Positions 1 to 6,575 of a stretch of 8,777 nucleotides of DNA are shown piece after piece. Position numbers and translations under genes: made by a program. Position 1 is the stretch's first letter; the number at the start of each line of letters is the position of its first letter. The notes under the pieces were generated by a model. That model saw only the letters and a program-made list of their open reading frames with translations, was not told the DNA's origin and did not search any database. Origin of the DNA: Bacillota bacterium (GTDB lineage Bacteria; Bacillota; Sulfobacillia; JAJZYS01; JAJYTV01); assembly GCA_021810725.1 (NCBI GenBank), contig JAJZIE010000096.1:1-8777 (forward strand). Direction: 5' to 3'.

Positions 1-53
1 GGGACGCGCACGCCGCCTCCACCGATCACCGAGACCTTATCCACCGAACGCAA
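1..53 (-). CDS. N-terminal start of a GH4-family (NAD-dependent) glycosidase, cut by the window edge
   Basis: Only about 17-18 codons are present. Translated from the TTG at 53, they read roughly MRSVDKVSVIGGGGVRVP. The stretch KVSVIGGGGVRVP matches the Rossmann-fold opening of glycoside hydrolase family 4, which typically has a lysine, a short hydrophobic strand, IGGGS/G and then a V/Y-x-x-P turn. That family covers 6-phospho-beta-glucosidases and alpha-glucosidases/galactosidases that use NAD+ and Mn2+. The start is uncertain. TTG at 51-53 has a GGAGG eight bases upstream (62-66). GTG at 42-44 has a weaker GAGG nine bases upstream (54-57). The gene lies 13 bases downstream of the sugar kinase stop codon and is the fourth member of the same minus-strand operon. 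The glycoside theme of the neighbours supports the call, but another NAD-binding Rossmann protein cannot be excluded from so few residues. Confidence 0.6.
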   Translation of the reverse strand, partial: MRSVDKVSVIGGGGVRV

Positions 54-61
54 CCTCGCAA

Positions 62-66
62 CCTCC
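62..66 (-). promoter_or_regulatory. Shine-Dalgarno GGAGG for the GH4-like gene
   Basis: On the minus strand GGAGG sits just past the kinase stop codon, eight bases before the TTG at 53-51. This ideal spacing is the main reason to prefer TTG over the GTG nine bases further on. Confidence 0.5.
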
Positions 67-984
67 TTACGGTCTCGGCCAGGGCAGGTGCGCAAGCGCC
101 GCCTCGCAGGCAGCCCTACGCGGGGCCGCCGTGGCGCCGCCAAGGGCGCCGAGGGACTCACCCGCCGCGAACTGGCCGAGCTCGATCGCCTGATGGGCGG
201 GAAAGCCGTAAAGCCGTCCCGCAATGTAGCCTGCGTCGAAGACGTCGCCCGCACCGGTCGCGTCGATCACCTCGCGCGGCCGGGTCGGGTAATGGTCCGC
301 GGCGCGGCTCCGGCAAGCGATCACCCCGGCGGCGCCGCGCTTCACGATAACCTCCGGCACCAGATCCGCGAGCGCGGCCGCCGCCTCCTCCGGATCTTCC
401 CGGCCGGTCACGCAGGTGGCTTCGCGGGCGTTCGGCAGGTAGAGGTCGACCTGCGACAGCACCTCGCGGAAGGCCAGGCTGCCAAGCCATGCGGGATCGG
501 TGCCACAGTCGAGCGAAACGAAGAGGCCTTGCCCCCGCGCCCGCCTCGCCACGTCCGCTGCCCAGGAGCCACGGCCCGACAGGTGCAGCCAGCGCGCCTC
601 CGGCCAGCGCCGCAGGGCGTCGAACCCGGCCTGCGACATGCTTCCGGGCTCAGGTGGGCCAGCCGTGACGAACGCACGGTCACTCTCGTGGTTGAGCGCA
701 ACCGTCACCGGCGTGCGCCCCACGTTCGGTCCCACCCGCTCGACGCCCTCCGCCGAGAGAAGCTGCTCGAGGTAGGTGCCGGGCCCGTCCGACCCTATGG
801 CGGTGGCCAGGCCGACGTCGATGCCGAGTCGCCGCAGGGCGATGGCGGCGATCGCGAAGCCGCCAGCTGTCAGTTCGACTTCCTCGGTGAAAACCTCCTC
901 GCCGAGCTGCGGCCAGCGCCCGAGAGGCGCGGCCACGACGTCCAGGTACGCGGGACCCACGACCACAGCGCGAGGCGGTTGCAC
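67..984 (-). CDS. PfkB-family carbohydrate kinase
   Basis: This 305-residue ribokinase/PfkB-type kinase probably phosphorylates a sugar or sugar derivative with ATP in the cytoplasm; the substrate cannot be read from sequence. The family's C-terminal signature is clear: DATGAGD at residues 241-247, with Asp247 as the expected catalytic base and the GAG turn as the anion hole. It is preceded by VKRGAAG (215-221) and the PNAREA strand (184-189). The N-terminal GG pair (41-42) is present, but the Asn usual in GGxAxN is missing there. The start is a GTG two bases after the stop of the upstream decarboxylase gene, with GGAGG (995-999) ten bases upstream inside that gene's last codons. This indicates translational coupling. 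The length is normal for the family. In an operon with GH1 and GH4 glycosidases, a role in trapping a released monosaccharide is plausible. Confidence 0.9.
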   Translation of the reverse strand: MQPPRAVVVGPAYLDVVAAPLGRWPQLGEEVFTEEVELTAGGFAIAAIALRRLGIDVGLATAIGSDGPGTYLEQLLSAEGVERVGPNVGRTPVTVALNHESDRAFVTAGPPEPGSMSQAGFDALRRWPEARWLHLSGRGSWAADVARRARGQGLFVSLDCGTDPAWLGSLAFREVLSQVDLYLPNAREATCVTGREDPEEAAAALADLVPEVIVKRGAAGVIACRSRAADHYPTRPREVIDATGAGDVFDAGYIAGRLYGFPAHQAIELGQFAAGESLGALGGATAAPRRAACEAALAHLPWPRP

Positions 985-986
985 CT

Positions 987-2249
987 CTAGCGGACCTCCA
1001 GGCGCAGCCAGTCGCTCAGGTTGTCGCGCCGCGTCGCGGGACGCGCGACGCCGTCCTTCACGAATACCACCGGCGGCACGGGCACGCGGTTGTAATGCGA
1101 TGCCATCGAGTGGTTGTAGGCACCGGTGTCGAAGACGATCAGGAGATCGCCCACCTCCGCGCGGGTCACCGTGACGTCGCGGCGCACGATGTCGCCGCTC
1201 TCGCAGTGCATGCCGGCGATATCCACGATCTCCTCGCCGTCCCGCCGCGGCGATACGGCCACGTCGGGCTTCGCGCCGTAGAGCGCAGGACGCGGGCCAT
1301 CGGACATGCCGCCGTCGACGATCAGGTAGGTGCGCCCGTCGGCCGCCGTCTTGCGCTGGACGATGTGGTAGATGGTGACGCCCGGCGGCGAGACGATGAA
1401 CCTGCCTGGCTCCGACATGAGGCGCGGCATGGGCCCGTTGGAGAGGCTGCCGGCCAACGCGACCTCGTAAGCCTCGCGCAAGGCGCTGGGCGCCGGGGAC
1501 TCCGAAGTGATGCCAAGCCCGCCGCCGAGGTCGAGAACCTCCGGCCAGTGACCCGTCTCGCTGAAGACCGTGCGCACGAAGTCCCCGACCGCGGCGGCTC
1601 CGCTGACGAAGGGGTCGAGCGTCGAGATCTGCGATCCGACGTGCATGTGGTAGCCCTTGAACGCGATCGCGTCCTCGGCGGCGATGAGCCGTCGTACGGT
1701 TTCGAGGGCTTGTCCGTCGGCGATCGGGACCCCGAACTGGCTTGCGGGCGCCCCGGTGGCTAGCGACGGATGGGTGTGCACGTCGACGGCCGGCGCGAGG
1801 CGCAGCAGCACAGGCACCTTGACCTTCTCCTGGCGTGCCACGTCGACAACCTCCGCGACTTCGCCCGGGGACTCCACCACCACGAAGCCGACGCCTTGCC
1901 TGGCGGCGGTGCGCAAGGCGGAAAGAGGCTTGTAGAGACCGTGCATGATGATGCGTTCGGCGGGAAACCCGAGGCGCAAGGCGAACTCGAGCTCGCCTTC
2001 GCTGACCACATCGAGGCCGAGTCCCGCCTCCTGTGCCAACTGCAGCAGGCGCCCGGTCAGGAAGGCCTTGCCGGCGAGGGCCACGTTCTCGGCACCAAAC
2101 GCCTGGACATAGGTTGCGATGCGTTCGGTGAGATCGGCCTCGTCGTAGAGATAGAGCGGTGTGCCAAAAGCGGACGCGAGACCGCTGACAGGGGCGCCGG
2201 CCAAATTGGCTCGGCCGTCCGGGTCCCAGCTGAAATAGCGTGGCGGCAC
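987..2249 (-). CDS. lysA: Diaminopimelate decarboxylase family (LysA-like) PLP enzyme
   Basis: This 420-residue fold-type III PLP decarboxylase would by family convert meso-diaminopimelate to lysine plus CO2. Visible family marks are the PLP lysine in LAGKAF (Lys61), DVVSEGEL (80-87), HMHVGSQI (201-208), the GGG phosphate loop in LDLGGGLGI (239-247), EPGR (280-283), VDGGMSD (311-317), CESGD (349-353, the Cys and Glu donated across the dimer), and GAYNHSMASHYN near the end. Departures are GLYKP (104-108), where GNNKS-like sequences are common, and SQFG (170-173) instead of SKFG. The GTG at 2249 is chosen because GAGGAGG lies 11 bases upstream and the protein then begins just before the usual first strand. 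The open frame runs further back to 2375, but that would overlap the beta-glucosidase gene. The context of glycosidases and a sugar kinase is unusual for lysA, so the substrate should be held with some caution. Confidence 0.85.
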   Translation of the reverse strand: MPPRYFSWDPDGRANLAGAPVSGLASAFGTPLYLYDEADLTERIATYVQAFGAENVALAGKAFLTGRLLQLAQEAGLGLDVVSEGELEFALRLGFPAERIIMHGLYKPLSALRTAARQGVGFVVVESPGEVAEVVDVARQEKVKVPVLLRLAPAVDVHTHPSLATGAPASQFGVPIADGQALETVRRLIAAEDAIAFKGYHMHVGSQISTLDPFVSGAAAVGDFVRTVFSETGHWPEVLDLGGGLGITSESPAPSALREAYEVALAGSLSNGPMPRLMSEPGRFIVSPPGVTIYHIVQRKTAADGRTYLIVDGGMSDGPRPALYGAKPDVAVSPRRDGEEIVDIAGMHCESGDIVRRDVTVTRAEVGDLLIVFDTGAYNHSMASHYNRVPVPPVVFVKDGVARPATRRDNLSDWLRLEVR

Positions 2250-2260
2250 GGGGGTTCGGA

Positions 2261-2267
2261 CCTCCTC
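2261..2267 (-). promoter_or_regulatory. Shine-Dalgarno GAGGAGG deciding the lysA-like start
   Basis: The minus strand reads GAGGAGG in the 37-base gap after the beta-glucosidase stop codon, 11 bases before the GTG at 2249-2247. No other start codon in this frame lies between the gap and the first conserved strand, so this site fixes the start. Confidence 0.6.
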
Positions 2268-2286
2268 GCGGAATGGATGATGGCGT

Positions 2287-3489
2287 TCAGTCGATGGGGT
2301 CCGGCAGGCGTCCCTGCCGCGCGATCTCGCCGTAGTGCCTGGCGCTGTCGCGCACGGTGCGCTCCTGCGTCTCAAGGTCCACGGCGACGAGTCCGAACTT
2401 GGGGCGGTAGCCCTCGGCCCACTCGAAGTTGTCGAGCAGGGACCAGTACTGGTAGCCCCGGACGTCGGCTCCTGCCGCTATGGCCTCGTGGACGGCGGCG
2501 AGGTGTCGGTCGATGTAGCGGATGCGCTCGTCGTCGTCGCGGCAGGCGATGCCGTTCTCGGTCACGATCAGCGGCAGGCCGTAGCCCGATGCTTCCGCCA
2601 GGGCCAGACGGAGACCTTCCGGAACGATCGACCAGCCCATCTCGGTGCGAGGCGCGTCAGGCGACGCCAGGGGTACCTGACGCAGGGGACCTGTTGTGTA
2701 TTGCCTCGCGTAGTAGTTAATGCCGATGAAGTCGCAATGGCTCTTCACCCGGTCAAGGTACCAGCGGTTGAAGAGATGGTGCTGAAGGCGCCGGCCCAGC
2801 CGATGCACCGGGTCGCCAGGGTCGAGCGGGCGGAAGTCGATCCAGTGCTTGGCGATGCCGAGCCGCATCGCGGGATCGACCTCGCGAATCGCGGCGAAAG
2901 CCTCCTCATGCCAGGAGACGAGCCGCCTCGCCGCCTTGATCACCTGCGAGGCCGGGCGTTTGCCCGGCGGCCACAAGCCCTGTACGTAGCCCATCAGCAC
3001 GAGCACCATCGGCTCGTTGATAGTGACCACCCAGGTGACGCGGCCCGTCAGGGCTTCGGCCACCGCACGGCAATAACGCGCGAAGAGGCGCGAACTGTCC
3101 CTTGCCAGGACGCCACCCCGAACGCTGAGCCAAGTCGGCAGGGTGAAATGGTGGAACGTGACGATCGGCTCGACGCCGAGTTCCCGGCAACGTTCGACCA
3201 TATCGCGATAGTGCCTGAGCGCCGCCTCGTCGAACCGTCCCTCCTCGGGTTCGACACGGGCCCACTCGACGGAGAAGCGGTAACTCCCGAGGCCGAGCTC
3301 CTTCAGCAGGGCGATGTCCTCGGGGTAGCGGCGGTAGTGGTCGCAGGCGCCGCCCGAAGGCTCCCTTGCACCGCCCCGCTGCTCCCAGGCCCACCAGTCG
3401 CAACCGTCGTTGCCGCCCTCGACCTGATGGGCCGAAGTGGCGGCTCCGAACAGGAACCCGGATGGGAAGTCGCGCGCCGTGGGGTCCAT
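2287..3489 (-). CDS. GH1 family beta-glucosidase
   Basis: This 400-residue retaining glycoside hydrolase of family 1 cleaves beta-linked glucosides or related beta-glycosides. The N-terminal FLFGAATSAHQVEGG (12-26) carries the glycone-binding Gln22. TINEP (156-160) supplies the acid/base Glu159, and VTENG (309-313) supplies the nucleophile Glu311. WSLLDNFEWAEGY (349-361) has the Glu356 that contacts the sugar O4/O6. NFEWAEGY is typical of enzymes for unphosphorylated glycosides, not of the 6-phospho-beta-glucosidases. No signal peptide is seen, so it is cytoplasmic and needs an importer not found here. At 400 residues it is shorter than the usual 440-450, mostly from short loops in the second half. 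The ATG at 3489 starts seven residues before the conserved FPSGF; AAGGGAG abuts the ATG, so its Shine-Dalgarno spacing is poor. It is the first gene of the minus-strand operon. Confidence 0.95.
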   Translation of the reverse strand: MDPTARDFPSGFLFGAATSAHQVEGGNDGCDWWAWEQRGGAREPSGGACDHYRRYPEDIALLKELGLGSYRFSVEWARVEPEEGRFDEAALRHYRDMVERCRELGVEPIVTFHHFTLPTWLSVRGGVLARDSSRLFARYCRAVAEALTGRVTWVVTINEPMVLVLMGYVQGLWPPGKRPASQVIKAARRLVSWHEEAFAAIREVDPAMRLGIAKHWIDFRPLDPGDPVHRLGRRLQHHLFNRWYLDRVKSHCDFIGINYYARQYTTGPLRQVPLASPDAPRTEMGWSIVPEGLRLALAEASGYGLPLIVTENGIACRDDDERIRYIDRHLAAVHEAIAAGADVRGYQYWSLLDNFEWAEGYRPKFGLVAVDLETQERTVRDSARHYGEIARQGRLPDPID

Positions 3490-3552
3490 CTCCCTTCGAC
3501 GGGATGCGACGTCTAAAAGAGTTCCACGCCAGGGCCGGGGCACCTTCGCCGA

Positions 3553-3568
3553 TGTGACGGAGGGCACA
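3553..3568. promoter_or_regulatory. Candidate CRP/FNR-type operator in the divergent spacer
   Basis: TGTGA at 3553-3557, six bases, then GCACA at 3564-3568 match the CRP consensus TGTGA-N6-TCACA at nine of ten core positions. An A precedes the left half and AAT extends the right half. It lies in the 156-base region between the divergent beta-glucosidase (start 3489) and ABC ATPase (start 3646) genes, where a catabolite-responsive regulator would be expected. A single dyad of this kind can arise by chance, no clear promoter was found beside it, and no CRP-like gene is in the window. Confidence 0.3.
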
Positions 3569-3633
3569 ATTCCGCGGTGCGCCGCTCTGTTTCCGTCCGG
3601 CCACGGCTTCCGCCACAATGGTCACGGCAGATT

Positions 3634-3638
3634 GGAGG
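3634..3638 (+). promoter_or_regulatory. Shine-Dalgarno GGAGG for the ABC ATPase
   Basis: GGAGG sits seven bases before the ATG at 3646. This spacing picks that ATG over the longer open frame that begins at 3577 and has no such site. Confidence 0.7.
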
Positions 3639-3645
3639 CCTACCG

Positions 3646-4578
3646 ATGCTGGCGTTCGAGATCAGGGATCTTCACAAGACGTATGGGCATGAGGTGCATG
3701 CGAACGACGGCCTCGACTTTTCGATCGAGACGGGTGAGGTCTTCGGCGTTCTCGGTCCCAATGGGGCCGGAAAGTCCACCCTGGTGCAGCAGATGGTCGG
3801 CCTGAGCGTGCCCACAAGCGGCGAGATTCGCCTGCGGGGTCAGCCGATTCGACCCCACGACCGCCGCGTCCGCCGCCTCGTGGGCTATTTGGCGCAGCGT
3901 CCGCTCGCCCTCTACGACCTGCGCGCACGCGAGGCCGTCGTCGCGACGGGCCGCCTTCGCGGCCTCAGCCGACCGGAGGCCGAGCGCGAAGCCGACGCCC
4001 TGCTCCGGGAGATCGGTCTCAAGGATCGCCAGGATCGCCTGGTCGGCAACCTCTCCGGTGGCGAGCACCGTCTCGTCGGCATGGCGACGGCCCTGATCGG
4101 CAGCCCGCCGGTTCTCATCCTGGACGAGCCGACCAACGAGCTCGATCCGGTGGCGAGGCGCAGAGTCTGGGACATGCTCATGCGCCGGCGCTCGGAGGGG
4201 ACCACGATCATTCTCGTGACGCACAACGTGCTCGAGGCCGAGCGGGTCGTCGGCCGGGTCGCGATCATGGCCCGTGGCCGCATCGTCGCGATCGGCACGC
4301 CCGGTGAGCTGAAGGAGCGGCTGCACGCGCAGGTTCGGCTGGAGGTGGCGCTGCGCGATGGCGTTCCCCAGGCGGAAGACTGGCTCGCAGCGGGGCGGCA
4401 GATCGGCGAGCGACGCTGGAGCCTGACGCTCGGCCGGGACCGTCTCGGCGAGGCGTTCAGACGGCTCGCCGACCCCGCGACCAGCGCCGAGATCGATGAC
4501 CTGCGCATCGCGAGCCCGTCGCTCGAGGACGTGTATCTCGCATACCACGGCGAGGAGGCGCGAGAGGATGCGCGCTGA
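3646..4578 (+). CDS. ABC transporter ATP-binding protein (ABC-2 exporter type)
   Basis: This 310-residue ATPase subunit would power the membrane protein encoded next. All nucleotide-binding motifs are present: Walker A GPNGAGKST (37-45), Q-loop Gln84, signature LSGGE (136-140, Glu where Gln is commonest), Walker B VLILDEP (156-162), D-loop with LDP (166-168) and switch His193 in VTHN. About 90 residues follow the core. They end in a segment like PSLEDVYL, as in the C-terminal domain of drug and antibiotic exporters of the DrrA/CcmA group. The start is set by GGAGG seven bases upstream. The gene's last 11 bases overlap the permease gene, so the two are coupled. The transported substrate cannot be inferred from sequence. 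This type usually exports drugs, lipids, peptides or polysaccharides. Confidence 0.95.
   Translation: MLAFEIRDLHKTYGHEVHANDGLDFSIETGEVFGVLGPNGAGKSTLVQQMVGLSVPTSGEIRLRGQPIRPHDRRVRRLVGYLAQRPLALYDLRAREAVVATGRLRGLSRPEAEREADALLREIGLKDRQDRLVGNLSGGEHRLVGMATALIGSPPVLILDEPTNELDPVARRRVWDMLMRRRSEGTTIILVTHNVLEAERVVGRVAIMARGRIVAIGTPGELKERLHAQVRLEVALRDGVPQAEDWLAAGRQIGERRWSLTLGRDRLGEAFRRLADPATSAEIDDLRIASPSLEDVYLAYHGEEAREDAR
4552..4558 (+). promoter_or_regulatory. Shine-Dalgarno GAGGAGG for the ABC permease
   Basis: GAGGAGG lies inside the end of the ATPase gene, nine bases before the ATG at 4568. It fixes a start that overlaps the ATPase stop by 11 bases. Confidence 0.7.
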
Positions 4579-5329
4579 GGGAACGCTCCGGGCGCCCGGG
4601 ACCCTATCCGCCTTCTGGGTTCTGCTCGGCATGCAGCTCGCGCGCGCCAGGCGCAGCTGGCGGCAGTACATCATCGTCTCTTCCGCGATGCCGAGCGGCA
4701 TCGCGATCCTGCTGCGCGCGATGACGAGCCACCCGGGCGAGGCCCTGGCGCTGCAGATCATCAGCGGCAACGTCGTGCTGTCGGTGGCGATCACGGCCAT
4801 CGCCATGCTTGCGCAGCAGGTCGCCTGGATGCGCCAGAACCGCACCTTCGACTATTACCACACCCTGCCGGTGCCGAACTTCGCGGTGATCCTCGCGATC
4901 CTGGTCGCCTACCTGCTCTTCGCCCTGCCGGGCATCGCGGTGGTCCTGACCGTGGGAGCGCTCTTCTACGGCGTGCACCTCGTGATCTCACCCGGCATCC
5001 TGCCCGCGATCCTCGGCACGGGCGTCGCCCTTTCCGGCATCGGCGCCCTCCTCGGCATCGCTTCCCGTGACGGAGAGCTCGCGGGCCTCACGGGCAACCT
5101 CGTCATGATGGCCGTGCTCTTCCTCGGCATCATTCCTTCCGGGCGGCTTCCGTTGCCGCTCGTCGCCCTGTCGGATATGCTGCCATCCACCTATGGCGTG
5201 CGCCTGCTGCTCCACCTGCTGACGGGCCAGGCGAACCCCTACGTCTGGCTGGTCGACGGTCTGATGCTCCTCTTCTTCTCGGTGGTGCTGTTCTTCGCCG
5301 TGGAGCGCCTGAGCTACCGCGTCGGCTGA
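4568..5329 (+). CDS. ABC transporter permease, ABC-2-like
   Basis: This 253-residue integral membrane protein has about six hydrophobic segments, near residues 33-52, 64-86, 104-132, 136-160, 170-195 and 225-247. A short basic N-terminal region (RARRSWRQ, 26-33) fits a cytoplasmic start. This matches the size and layout of ABC-2-type permeases that work as a dimer with a separate ATPase. The cytoplasmic loop MRQNRTFDYYHTLPV (88-102) resembles the coupling-helix region of this family, where a short amphipathic stretch with a YxxLPV-like motif precedes the next helix. The reading frame is open upstream to 4496, but GAGGAGG at 4552-4558 supports the ATG at 4568. Ninety bases follow before the VOC gene. 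I see no convincing terminator in them, so read-through into the next three genes is possible. Confidence 0.88.
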   Translation: MRAEGTLRAPGTLSAFWVLLGMQLARARRSWRQYIIVSSAMPSGIAILLRAMTSHPGEALALQIISGNVVLSVAITAIAMLAQQVAWMRQNRTFDYYHTLPVPNFAVILAILVAYLLFALPGIAVVLTVGALFYGVHLVISPGILPAILGTGVALSGIGALLGIASRDGELAGLTGNLVMMAVLFLGIIPSGRLPLPLVALSDMLPSTYGVRLLLHLLTGQANPYVWLVDGLMLLFFSVVLFFAVERLSYRVG

Positions 5330-5404
5330 CTTGGGCGGCGAAGGCAGGAGGCTCGGCGGTTGGGCAGAATGAGAGGGTGTCGCCTTCTTAGACGCCTAGC
5401 TGCC

Positions 5405-5410
5405 GGGAGG
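5405..5410 (+). promoter_or_regulatory. Shine-Dalgarno GGGAGG pointing to a TTG start
   Basis: GGGAGG ends nine bases before the TTG at 5420. The TTG places the metal-ligand His at residue 5, exactly as in E. coli GloA. The open frame to 5360 would add a basic, non-homologous leader. Confidence 0.7.
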
Positions 5411-5419
5411 AATCCGCAT

Positions 5420-5797
5420 TTGCGCATCCTGCACACGCGCATCCGCGTGAGGGATCTCGAGCGTTCGATCGCTTTCTACCGCGACATCCTCGGCCTCGAG
5501 GAGGCCGGACGGCAGACCTCGCCGCGCGGCAACCGGCTCGCCTTCATGCGCGATTCCGAGTCCGGCCACGAGATCGAGCTCTGCTTGCAGCCCGGCGAGC
5601 CGGACTTCAAGTTCCCGGAGGACATCTTTCACATCGCGCTCGCCGTGGGCGACCTCGCCGAGGTGGGCAGGCGCCTCGAGGCGCGCGGGATACCTTTCAC
5701 GGACGGTCCGCACTTCAGCGAGCGCGGCTCGGCCCTGGCGTTCATCGACGATCCCGACGGCTATGAAATCGAGCTCCTGCAGGAGCCGCCCGCCTGA
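5420..5797 (+). CDS. VOC-fold enzyme, glyoxalase I (GloA)-like
   Basis: This 125-residue vicinal-oxygen-chelate protein is close to lactoylglutathione lyase (glyoxalase I), which isomerises the thiol hemiacetal of methylglyoxal. Two beta-alpha-beta-beta-beta modules are visible, starting at LHTRIRVRDLERSIAFY (4-20) and FHIALAVGDL (70-79). The four residues that match the GloA metal site are all there: His5, Glu53 in EIEL, His71 and Glu118 in YEIELL, corresponding to His5, Glu56, His74 and Glu122 of E. coli GloA. The length is normal for the family. If the host is a monoderm lacking glutathione, the thiol cofactor would differ, or the protein may act on another substrate. Its stop overlaps the next gene's start by one base (TGATG). 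That pairs it tightly with a glyoxalase II-like hydrolase and supports a shared detoxification pathway. Other VOC roles (dioxygenase, resistance protein) are less likely given the complete ligand set. Confidence 0.85.
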   Translation: MRILHTRIRVRDLERSIAFYRDILGLEEAGRQTSPRGNRLAFMRDSESGHEIELCLQPGEPDFKFPEDIFHIALAVGDLAEVGRRLEARGIPFTDGPHFSERGSALAFIDDPDGYEIELLQEPPA

Positions 5798-6573
5798 TGC
5801 CGCTCGAGGACGACTTCTGCGACATCATCCGCAAGGCGCGCTGGGGTCAGGGGCTGAGTATCGCCGATACGGCGTCCGCTGCCGGGATCGGCGACCTGCG
5901 CCTGCAGGCGCTCGAATCCGGGCAGCTGCCCGGCGCCGCCGAAGTGGACCGCCTCGCCGGGGTGCTGTCGCTGCGCGCGGGGCCGCTACGGGCGATCGCC
6001 ACAGGCAGCGCGGAGCCGCCGCCGGTCGCCACGGCGTTGCCCTACAGGGTGCAGGCGGTCTTCGCGCACGACGTCGGCGCGTTCGCCTATGCCGTACATG
6101 GCCCCGAGGGTGACTTCCTGGTCGACTGCGGCGGCGCGGTGGAGGACCTCCTGCGCTCCCTGGGCCGTGAGCCCGACGGCGTGCTCGTGACCCACGGACA
6201 CCACGATCACGTGGGCGGCCTCGGTGCCCTGCCGCCCGGCGTGACCGTCTACGCCCATCCCGAGCTGGCCGGGCGCATCCCCGGCGCCCAGCCCCTCGAG
6301 GACGGGGCGACGGTCTTCGGCCTCACGGTACGCCACGCGCCTGGTCACAGCGGTGACATGCTGGCCTTCGTGGGCGAGGGGGCGGCTTTCGTCGGCGACA
6401 CGATCTTCGCGGGATCTCTGGGACGCGCCGAGACGCCCGAGAGCTACCCCGTCCTGCTTGAGACCGCCCGGCGCCTGCTGAGCGCCCCCGACGACACCCG
6501 ACTCTTCTGCGGACACGGTCCGGTCACGACGGTAGGGTGGGAGCGCGGGCACAACGCGTTCCCGATCGCCTAG
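5797..6573 (+). CDS. XRE-type HTH domain fused to a metallo-beta-lactamase-fold hydrolase
   Basis: This 258-residue two-domain protein begins with residues about 8-62, which fit an XRE/Cro helix-turn-helix: DIIRKARWGQGLSIADTA, then AAGIGDLRLQALESGQLP, then a last helix ending in LAGVLSL. Residues about 82-258 form a metallo-beta-lactamase fold with the complete two-metal site. THGHHDH (132-138) gives His133, His135, Asp137 and His138; further ligands are His184 in APGHSGD, Asp201 in VGDTIF, and His240 in CGHGP. That order and spacing are typical of glyoxalase II and related thioesterases or lactonases. The upstream partner is glyoxalase I-like and overlaps by one base, so hydrolysis of an acyl-thiol product is a sensible guess. 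Other MBL activities (lactonase, phosphodiesterase) remain possible. Whether the HTH still binds DNA is unknown. The GNAT gene follows two bases after the stop codon. Confidence 0.88.
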   Translation: MPLEDDFCDIIRKARWGQGLSIADTASAAGIGDLRLQALESGQLPGAAEVDRLAGVLSLRAGPLRAIATGSAEPPPVATALPYRVQAVFAHDVGAFAYAVHGPEGDFLVDCGGAVEDLLRSLGREPDGVLVTHGHHDHVGGLGALPPGVTVYAHPELAGRIPGAQPLEDGATVFGLTVRHAPGHSGDMLAFVGEGAAFVGDTIFAGSLGRAETPESYPVLLETARRLLSAPDDTRLFCGHGPVTTVGWERGHNAFPIA

Positions 6574-6575
6574 CC

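Noticed and set aside
88..990. Plus-strand open frame (300 codons) opposite the sugar kinase
   Set aside because: It is the antisense shadow of a PfkB gene with an intact GAGD motif.
2335..3516. Long plus-strand open frame (393 codons) opposite the beta-glucosidase
   Set aside because: It is antisense to a gene with full GH1 catalytic motifs. Its translation is rich in Arg, Val, Gly and Ala with no recognisable domain, as expected for a shadow frame in GC-rich DNA.
3490..3645. Promoters for the two divergent operons
   Set aside because: CACAAT occurs twice as a -10-like hexamer, but no matching -35 at 16-18 bases was found on either strand, so no promoter is called.
4588..4599. Perfect 12-base palindrome CCGGGCGCCCGG just after the ATPase stop
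   Set aside because: It lies inside the permease coding region in GC-rich sequence, has no T tract and no loop suited to an RNA hairpin, so chance is the simplest explanation.
3640..4845. Long minus-strand open frame (401 codons) opposite the ABC genes
   Set aside because: It mirrors the ABC ATPase and the start of the permease, both of which have clear motifs, overlaps and ribosome sites. It has no family resemblance.
5330..5419. Possible terminator or promoter in the 90-base gap before the VOC gene
   Set aside because: GAAGGC (5340-5345) and GCCTTC (5382-5387) could pair, but the stem is six bases with a 36-base loop and no T tract. No -10/-35 pair with proper spacing was found.
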